Assembly: GCA_035714005.1 (NCBI GenBank)
Contig: DASTMQ010000480.1
Coordinates: forward strand, 1-28,108
From: AWTP1-13 sp035714005
GTDB lineage: Bacteria > Pseudomonadota > Alphaproteobacteria > Rhizobiales > Hyphomicrobiaceae
DNA: 28,108 nucleotides
Direction of reading: 5' to 3'
Under the pieces are notes generated by a model that saw only the letters and a list, made by a program, of their open reading frames with translations, ran no database searches and was not told the origin of the DNA. Of the stretch, positions 23,325 through 28,108 are shown piece by piece (the first letter of the stretch is position 1; each line of letters opens with the position of its first letter). The translations under genes were made by a program, and so were the position numbers.

Positions 23325-24413
23325 GTGAACTGGATCAATAACGTCGTTCGTCCCAAGATCCGTAGCCTGCTGACGACCAAGCGGGATCTGCCAGACAACC
23401 TTTGGGTGAAGTGTCCCGATACGGGACAGATGGTCTTCTACAAAGACCTCGAGGCCAACCAGTTCGTCATCCCCGGCTCCGAGCATCACATGCGCATGGG
23501 GGCGCAGCAAAGGTTGCAACATCTGTTCGACGACGGCCACTACGAGCGGGTGCCGGTTGCCGGTGTGGCGCAGGACCCCCTCAAGTTCCGCGACGGCCGG
23601 CGCTACACGGACCGCCTGAAGACGGCGAAAGCCGACACCGAGCTCGATGACGCGGTGCTGGTGGGCGAGGGCAACCTCGAGGGCTCACCGGTCGTGGCAG
23701 CCGCCCAGGACTTTCGTTTCATGGCCGGCTCGCTCGGCATGGCCGCGGGCGAGGCGGTGATTGCGGGAATGTTGCGCGCCGTCGAAATTCGGACGCCCTT
23801 TATTCTATTTGCCGCTTCGGGCGGCGCGCGCATGCAGGAGGGCATTCTTTCCCTGATGCAAATGCCGCGCACCACGATTGCCGTGCAGAAGCTGCGCGAG
23901 GCGCGTCTGCCCTACCTGGTGGTGCTGACCGATCCGACGACCGGTGGCGTCACGGCTTCCTATGCGATGCTGGGTGACGTGCACATCGCCGAACCCGGTG
24001 CGCTGATCTGTTTTGCGGGCCCGCGCGTCATTCAGCAGACCATCCGGGAGCAGCTCCCCGAAGGCTTTCAAAAGGCCGAGTATCTGCTGGCGCACGGTAT
24101 GATCGATATGGTCGTGCATCGCCACAAAATGCGCGAAACCTTGGGCCGGTTGTGCCGCCTGCTGACGGCGACGGAAAAGGTCGTTGCACAGCGAAAGCGG
24201 CCGGTCGCCGCCAAACAAGAAGATCGCGGCTATCTCAATGGCAGTGTCGTCGACGGCCAAACGATCGAGACGCTGGCGCGCGGCTCCGACGCCATGGAGC
24301 CGGAACCCGTCGACGACAACGAGCGCTTCGAGGTTCGTCCCAAGACCACGCGGCACGATCAAGAAGCCAAGCCGCTGCCGCGTCCCGGCTCCCGTGACGG
24401 CGCCCGCAACTGA
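23325..24413 (+). CDS. accD: Acetyl-CoA carboxylase carboxyltransferase subunit beta
   Basis: A 362-residue subunit of the carboxyltransferase that makes malonyl-CoA for fatty acid synthesis, paired with AccA (not in window). It begins NWINNVVRPKIRSLL; the zinc-ribbon region reads LWVKCPDTGQMVFYKDL ... VIPGSEHH, keeping only one of the four cysteines, as I know from other alphaproteobacteria. Crotonase-fold motifs are FPASGGARMQEG-like (FAASGGARMQEGILSL), TTGGVTASYAMLGDVH and FAGPRVIQQTIREQLPEGFQ. A polar C-terminal extension of about 75 residues follows. The GTG at 23325 has AAGGAG at 23310-23315 exactly 9 bp upstream, which decides the start; a GTG at 23304 would place that site inside the gene. 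Confidence 0.95.
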   Translation: MNWINNVVRPKIRSLLTTKRDLPDNLWVKCPDTGQMVFYKDLEANQFVIPGSEHHMRMGAQQRLQHLFDDGHYERVPVAGVAQDPLKFRDGRRYTDRLKTAKADTELDDAVLVGEGNLEGSPVVAAAQDFRFMAGSLGMAAGEAVIAGMLRAVEIRTPFILFAASGGARMQEGILSLMQMPRTTIAVQKLREARLPYLVVLTDPTTGGVTASYAMLGDVHIAEPGALICFAGPRVIQQTIREQLPEGFQKAEYLLAHGMIDMVVHRHKMRETLGRLCRLLTATEKVVAQRKRPVAAKQEDRGYLNGSVVDGQTIETLARGSDAMEPEPVDDNERFEVRPKTTRHDQEAKPLPRPGSRDGARN

Positions 24414-24519
24414 CGGTCGGCAGGCGCCACCCCAGTCCTTACGGTTGAACCTGTGGAGGGGGGCCGCAGCGTGCCGACGCCTGGGTTGTGCCGCAACCGA
24501 TATATGATAAGGGCGCCGC

Positions 24520-25851
24520 ATGCGCACGAGCGATCAGGTCTTGGCAGAGCTAAAGGGGCTGCATCCGCGGCGCATCGATCTGTCGCTGGGCCGCATCGAA
24601 CGGCTCCTGGAAAAGCTTGGCCATCCGCAAAACCGCCTGCCGCCCGTCATCCATGTTGCCGGTACAAACGGTAAAGGCTCGCTGACGGCCTACCTGAAGG
24701 CGATGTTGCAGGCGGCAGGCCGGCGGGTTCACGTCTACACGTCTCCGCATCTCATTCGCTTCCACGAGCGTATCGAGCTAGCCGGGGCCGGCGACCGGGC
24801 TCAACCGATCGCCGAGGCCGCGCTCGTGGACTATCTGACGAGGGCCGAGCAAGCCAATGCCGGCGATGTCGTGACCTTTTTCGAGATCACGACGGCGGCG
24901 GCTTTTCTCGCCTTTGCCGAGCACCCGGCCGATGCCCTGATCCTGGAGGTTGGGCTGGGCGGACGGCTCGACGCCACCAACGTCGTGTCGCGCCCGGCGC
25001 TCTCAGTCATCACACCGATTTCCTTGGACCACACCGAGTGGTTGGGGGCGACGATCGATGAGATCGCCCGTGAGAAGGCGGGTATCCTCAAGCCGGGCGT
25101 GCGCGCGGTGATCTCGCAGCAACCGTTCGAGGCCTTGGGCGCCATCGCCGCCTGCGCGCAAGCGGTTGGCGCGCCGCTGACGATCTGGGGTCAAGATTAT
25201 GAGGCGTTCGAGCAGCGCGGCCGGCTGATCTATCAAAGCGCCGAGCAGCTGATGGACCTGCCGCTGCCCGCCTTGATCGGACAGCATCAGATCGTCAATG
25301 CGGGCACGGCCATTGCTGCGGCCCAGCATCTCAAGGCTCTTGGCCTCGGGGAAGCGTCGAGCATCGAACGCGGGCTGGTCGAGGTCCGCTGGCCTGCGCG
25401 CATGCAGCGGCTGGCGAAAGGACCTTTGGCGCAGCGGATCGACAACGGTTCCGAGCTATGGCTCGACGGCGGACACAATCCTGCGGGTGGCGCGGCCATC
25501 GCACAGACACTGGGGGAACTGGAGGAACGCGCGCCCAAACCCGTTGGCCTGGTACTCGGCATGTTGGACAGCAAAGATGCCGCCGGCTTTCTTGCCCCCT
25601 TCGCCGGCCTGGTCCGGCACGTGCGCACCGTGCCCATCGCGGGGACGGAGGCGGCGCAGGACGCAACCGCGCTTGCCGGGGTTGCCGCGAACATGGGCCT
25701 TGCCGCGCGTCCCGCGGCCGATGTCGAAAGCGCCGTCCTTGAGCTGATGGAGGCTGACGCGGCTCCGATCCGCATCCTGATTTGCGGCTCGCTTTACCTG
25801 GCGGGCCAGGTCCTGTCGCAGCAGGACGGCGTCGGGGCACAAGCCGACTGA
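24520..25851 (+). CDS. folC: Bifunctional folylpolyglutamate synthase / dihydrofolate synthase
   Basis: A 443-residue Mur-ligase-family enzyme that adds glutamate to dihydropteroate and to folates. The P-loop is GTNGKGS at residues 48-54. YTSPHLIRFHERIEL, the FFEITTAAAFLAF stretch, EVGLGGRLDATNVV, ITPISLDHTEWLG and EKAGILKPG follow in order. The C-terminal domain contains WLDGGHNPAGG. Length and order match the family. The ATG at 24520 has AAGGG about 7 bp upstream. It follows accD after 106 bp, a conserved neighbour pair. It converges on dapE, with a long hairpin between them. Confidence 0.95.
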   Translation: MRTSDQVLAELKGLHPRRIDLSLGRIERLLEKLGHPQNRLPPVIHVAGTNGKGSLTAYLKAMLQAAGRRVHVYTSPHLIRFHERIELAGAGDRAQPIAEAALVDYLTRAEQANAGDVVTFFEITTAAAFLAFAEHPADALILEVGLGGRLDATNVVSRPALSVITPISLDHTEWLGATIDEIAREKAGILKPGVRAVISQQPFEALGAIAACAQAVGAPLTIWGQDYEAFEQRGRLIYQSAEQLMDLPLPALIGQHQIVNAGTAIAAAQHLKALGLGEASSIERGLVEVRWPARMQRLAKGPLAQRIDNGSELWLDGGHNPAGGAAIAQTLGELEERAPKPVGLVLGMLDSKDAAGFLAPFAGLVRHVRTVPIAGTEAAQDATALAGVAANMGLAARPAADVESAVLELMEADAAPIRILICGSLYLAGQVLSQQDGVGAQAD

Positions 25852-25860
25852 GTTTGCATG

Positions 25861-25904
25861 CGCTTTGCGGCACCCGGACGGATGCAGGGGGTGCCGCCAA
25901 AGCG
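25861..25904. terminator. Probable bidirectional terminator hairpin between folC and dapE
   Basis: CGCTTTG plus CGGCACCC (25861-25875) pairs with GGGTGCCG, one bulged C, and CAAAGCG (25889-25904), giving 15 bp around a 13-nt loop. It sits in the 113-bp gap between two convergent genes. No T-run follows on either strand, so it is not a textbook intrinsic terminator. Confidence 0.5.
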
Positions 25905-25964
25905 GCCGCCAGAGCGGGGCCCATACCGCGCTGCTGCCGGCCGGGCACGTCCGGCGCGAGGGGC

Positions 25965-27131
25965 TCAGGCGAAAAACTGGGCGATAAAGCGGCGGTAGAT
26001 GGCCGTCAGCGCCAGCAAATCGGCGATCGGAACATGCTCGTCGATCTGATGTGCCGTCGCGTTGCGCAATCCGAACTCGACCACGGGACACAGGTCCTTA
26101 ATGAAGCGCGCATCGGAGGTTCCGCCATTGGTGGTGAGGGCCGGTTTATGGCCGGTGATCGCCTCTACCGCCGTTGCCATCATCTCGACCAGGGGGCCGG
26201 GCTTGGTGAGGAACACATCGCCATTGCCTTCGAAGGCGAGCGAGAATTTGCCGCCGACTTCGGCGGCGGCGGCCTGGCACTGCTCCTCAACCCAGGCTTG
26301 GATGCTCTGACGGGTGTGCAGATCGTTGTAGCGGATGTTGAAGTTTGCACGGGCCGTACCGGGTATGACGTTGGTGGCCGTGTTTGGCACCGAAATGATG
26401 GTTGGCTCCAAGCTGGTCCTCTGAAAGTGCTCGCTACCGCTGTCGAGCACCGCGTTGGCGAGACGATCGATGATGCGGGCCAACTTCGGGATCGGATTTT
26501 CGGCCTTTTCGCCGTAGGCGGAATGACCCTGTTTGCCGTGTACGACGACCGCGGCGTTGAGGTAGCCGCGGCGACCAATTTTTACTTCATCGCCCAGCGC
26601 ATTGGCGCTGGTCGGTTCGCCAACAAGGCAGGCGTCGATTTTTTCCTGCCGTTGCTTGAGCCAATCCAGCAGCTTGCGTGTGCCGTTGATGGCAACCGAT
26701 TCCTCGTCGCCGGTGATCAGCAGGGACAGCGAACCACGACCAAGCCCGCCATTCTGCTCAAGGTGAGCGATCGCCGCGGCCAAGAAGCAAGCGATGCCTC
26801 CCTTCATGTCGACGGCACCGCGGCCATAAAGCTTATCGCCGGCGACGACGCCGGCGAAGGGAGGATGCGACCAGGCCGCCGCCTCGCCGGCATTGACCAC
26901 GTCGGTATGACCGGCAAAACAAAGGTGAGGGCCGTCCGAGCCCAATCGCGCATAGAGGTTTTCCACGTCCGGCGTGCCCGGCTCGCGCATTGTCAGGCGA
27001 TGACAGGTGAAGCCCGCCGGCCTTAGCACGCTTTCCAAGAGCGTCAGCGCACCGCCCTCCGCGGGCGTTACGCTGTTGCAGCGGATCAGCGCCTGGGCGA
27101 GTTGAACTGGATCGGTAGCGTCAGTCGGCAT
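25965..27131 (-). CDS. dapE: Succinyl-diaminopimelate desuccinylase
   Basis: A 388-residue M20-family dinuclear zinc hydrolase of the lysine/diaminopimelate pathway. Metal ligands and catalytic residues are seen at His75 (FAGHTDVV), Asp108 (YGRGAVDMKGG), Glu143-Glu144 (TGDEES), Glu172 (GEPTS) and His361 (NATAHQIDEH). VKIGRRGYLNAAVVVHGKQG with His203 is the dimerisation-domain entry. The NGGTSDARFIKDLCPVVEFG stretch is diagnostic of DapE. The start is the ATG at 27131 (MPTDATDPVQLAQALIRC); a longer frame upstream runs into the neighbouring gene. It begins 5 bp after the stop of the RimB-like gene, whose stop overlaps the TGAGG site, so it is probably translated from a shared mRNA. Confidence 0.95.
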   Translation of the reverse strand: MPTDATDPVQLAQALIRCNSVTPAEGGALTLLESVLRPAGFTCHRLTMREPGTPDVENLYARLGSDGPHLCFAGHTDVVNAGEAAAWSHPPFAGVVAGDKLYGRGAVDMKGGIACFLAAAIAHLEQNGGLGRGSLSLLITGDEESVAINGTRKLLDWLKQRQEKIDACLVGEPTSANALGDEVKIGRRGYLNAAVVVHGKQGHSAYGEKAENPIPKLARIIDRLANAVLDSGSEHFQRTSLEPTIISVPNTATNVIPGTARANFNIRYNDLHTRQSIQAWVEEQCQAAAAEVGGKFSLAFEGNGDVFLTKPGPLVEMMATAVEAITGHKPALTTNGGTSDARFIKDLCPVVEFGLRNATAHQIDEHVPIADLLALTAIYRRFIAQFFA

Positions 27132-27136
27132 GGGCC

Positions 27137-27607
27137 TCACCGTTCCTGCGGCGTGTAAAGGGCATAGCGAAGGCGCGGTTGGCGGAAGGATGACGCCGGA
27201 TCGACGAGGATGCCCTCGGCGATTGCCTGACGGCCAAGCAGCATACGATAGGACATGGTATCGCGGTTGGTTAGCGTCACCTCGATCGGCCATTGGCGAG
27301 CGCCGATGCTGAGCAAGGTCGAAATCACGTAGCGGTTTTCCCGCTCGCCATTGGAACTTGCAACATGGCGTCGATCCACCACCGATGCCGTACAGATGAC
27401 CTCGACATCGCTGCGGCGAGGAATGGGGTGGACGCCAAACCGCACCATGGGCTTGCGCCCGGTTCCGCAGGGTTCGACGAAATAGGCGTGCAGCGCCGAG
27501 GTGCGCGCGCCGGTATCGACCTTGGCCTTGATCGCCGGCAGCCTAAGCTCCGGCAGCGCCACCCATTCCTCCCAGCCGAGGATAAAAGGGGTTTGCGGGG
27601 GTTGCAT
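27137..27607 (-). CDS. RimB/PF05618-type retropepsin-like putative protease
   Basis: A 156-residue protein with ILGWEEWVALPELRLPAIKA at the start and KVDTGARTSALHA at 29-41; Asp31-Thr32-Gly33 is the aspartic-protease-like DTGA motif of the PF05618 family, long annotated as putative ATP-dependent zinc protease. A second conserved part is RMLLGRQAIAEGILVDPASSF, typical of the C-terminal half of retropepsin folds. In gammaproteobacteria a member (RimB) is encoded next to rimK, the S6 glutamate ligase; no rimK lies in this window, and here the partner is dapE, 5 bp downstream. The function in this organism is therefore inferred. Start: ATG at 27605-27607; the ribosome-binding site is weak. Confidence 0.82.
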   Translation of the reverse strand: MQPPQTPFILGWEEWVALPELRLPAIKAKVDTGARTSALHAYFVEPCGTGRKPMVRFGVHPIPRRSDVEVICTASVVDRRHVASSNGERENRYVISTLLSIGARQWPIEVTLTNRDTMSYRMLLGRQAIAEGILVDPASSFRQPRLRYALYTPQER

Positions 27608-27638
27608 TGGACGGGATCCAGCTCATCGCCTCGCCCCT

Positions 27639-27668
27639 GTTTGCCAGATTGGCTTTGCCAGGGCAAAC
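27639..27668. repeat. Inverted repeat upstream of the RimB-like gene
   Basis: GTTTGCC (27639-27645) and GGCAAAC (27662-27668) are perfect inverted copies around 16 bp that contain a smaller GCCA/TGGC pair. Placed about 32 bp before the - strand ATG at 27607, it might be an operator or a leader hairpin; this is position-based inference. Confidence 0.4.
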
Positions 27669-27907
27669 GCCGCGCGTAGCGGCAAGGAGGCGGCGCGCGG
27701 CTCTTTGCGGCAAGCCAGCGCCATTCCCGGTTGCGGCTGGCGCACGAGGGGCGCAGGCGCAGCGGTGCGCCGCGCGTTCGCGTGGCGAAGTGGCGCCTCA
27801 GGCCGCGCGTGTCCACCTTAACCGCGATCGGGCGACGGCCTGGTTCGTCGTTTGAGCCCCGGTGCCCAGGGCTTCGGCGCGGACCGACCGGCCATTGGCA
27901 ACAATCT

Positions 27908-27951
27908 TTTCGGGACCGATCGAAGCCGACTTTCGGGGCCGATCGAAGCCG
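27908..27951. repeat. Tandem repeat of 21 bp, period 23
   Basis: TTTCGGGACCGATCGAAGCC-G (27908-27928) recurs at 27931-27951 with one change (A to G), 20 of 21 positions identical. Each copy contains the palindrome CGATCG. It lies about 120 bp before def. Confidence 0.7.
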
Positions 27952-28031
27952 TCTGGCGGCGCGGGTCCCGCGCCCGGCTGTGCTCGCAATGGTCGGGGCC
28001 AGCTGGCGGCTCCCTGCCGGGGCCCTTGCGA

Positions 28032-28060
28032 TTGACCCAGATGGTGCGCCGGCCTATGTG
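28032..28060 (+). promoter_or_regulatory. Candidate sigma70 promoter at the def start
   Basis: TTGACC (28032-28037) and TATGTG (28055-28060) are separated by exactly 17 bp. The transcription start predicted 7 bp after the -10 box falls on the A of the def ATG at 28067, so the mRNA would be leaderless or almost so. No Shine-Dalgarno site is visible before the ATG. Confidence 0.45.
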
Positions 28061-28066
28061 AGCAAG

Positions 28067-28108
28067 ATGGCGACGCTTCCAATTATCACCCTGCCCAACC
28101 CACTGCTG
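28067..28108 (+). CDS. def: Peptide deformylase, 5' end only (cut by the window edge)
   Basis: Only the first 14 codons are present: MATLPIITLPNPLL. This matches the common N-terminus of peptide deformylases (LPIIxxPDPxLR), which remove the formyl group from nascent proteins using a metal ion. The catalytic motifs (GxGLAAxQ, EGCLS, HExDH) lie beyond the window, so the call rests on the N-terminus alone. The ATG is preceded by a sigma70-like promoter and no ribosome-binding site. Confidence 0.7.
   Translation, partial: MATLPIITLPNPLL

Larger units (their letters stand above)
27608..28066. other. 459-bp gap between divergent genes
   Basis: No open frame here has family motifs or good starts. 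It holds an inverted repeat (GTTTGCC 27639-27645 / GGCAAAC 27662-27668) about 32 bp upstream of the RimB-like gene, a tandem 21-bp repeat at 27908-27951, and a promoter close to the def start at 28032-28060. The rest is G+C-rich spacer in which I see nothing else. Confidence 0.55.

Noticed and set aside
24486..24508. TATGAT near folC as a -10 box
   Set aside because: No -35 element occurs at 16-18 bp spacing; the nearest TTG sequence is only 11 bp away.
25782..27026. A 414-codon + strand open frame opposite dapE
   Set aside because: dapE on the other strand has every metal ligand; the + strand translation shows no recognisable domain and its start lies inside folC.
27607..28082. Short open frames on both strands between the RimB-like gene and def
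   Set aside because: They are low-complexity, Ala/Arg-rich translations with no family resemblance, overlapping repeats and the def promoter.
1..28108. Mobile elements, CRISPR arrays, phage or defence genes
   Set aside because: No transposase, integrase, regularly spaced repeats or defence-type domains were seen; the gene order in the right half is that of conserved chromosome.

Overview
The window looks like chromosomal DNA of a high-G+C alphaproteobacterium, most likely near the Rhodospirillales. The main evidence is the gene order FYDLN-acid protein / aroA - cmk - rpsA - sppA - ihfB - lapA - trpF - trpB - trpA - accD - folC, which is a typical alphaproteobacterial housekeeping block. Supporting evidence is a class II EPSP synthase, an AccD that has lost its zinc-ribbon cysteines, and a single-chain indolepyruvate oxidoreductase. 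Taxonomy below class level is inference. I see no mobile element, CRISPR array, phage gene or toxin system.

Positions 1-8301 (mostly + strand) hold a metabolic accessory region. A small DUF3574 envelope protein is divergent from a glutathione S-transferase / nitronate monooxygenase pair. Next come an isobutyryl-CoA-dehydrogenase-like acyl-CoA dehydrogenase overlapping an EamA exporter, and a 1158-residue fused indolepyruvate:ferredoxin oxidoreductase. Positions 8308-12941 (- strand) hold a complete five-gene branched-chain-amino-acid-type ABC importer (binding protein, LivH, LivM, LivG, LivF). It converges on the oxidoreductase gene with only 6 bp between the stop codons. Together these suggest uptake of amino acids or related acids, oxidative decarboxylation of their 2-oxo acids to acyl-CoA, and dehydrogenation of the branched acyl-CoA. 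This linkage is an inference from adjacency.

Positions 13215-13814 hold tRNA-Ala(GGC) and the FYDLN-acid zinc-ribbon protein, both on the - strand. From 14028 to 25851 (+ strand) runs the core block: shikimate pathway (aroA), CMP kinase, ribosomal protein S1, a signal-peptide-peptidase-type protease, IHF beta, a LapA-type membrane protein, the last steps of tryptophan synthesis (trpF, trpB, trpA), acetyl-CoA carboxylase beta and folylpolyglutamate synthase. Convergent to it is a - strand pair, a RimB/PF05618 retropepsin-like protein followed by dapE. The first 14 codons of peptide deformylase begin at 28067 and run off the end of the window.

Six of the 26 protein genes appear to start with GTG. 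Several sigma70-like promoters and hairpins are visible, including a promoter whose predicted start point falls on the def ATG. I did not find a convincing previously undescribed system. The most useful leads are the catabolic cluster, the possible leaderless def transcript, the LivG with a non-canonical ABC signature, and the pairing of a RimB-like protein with dapE.
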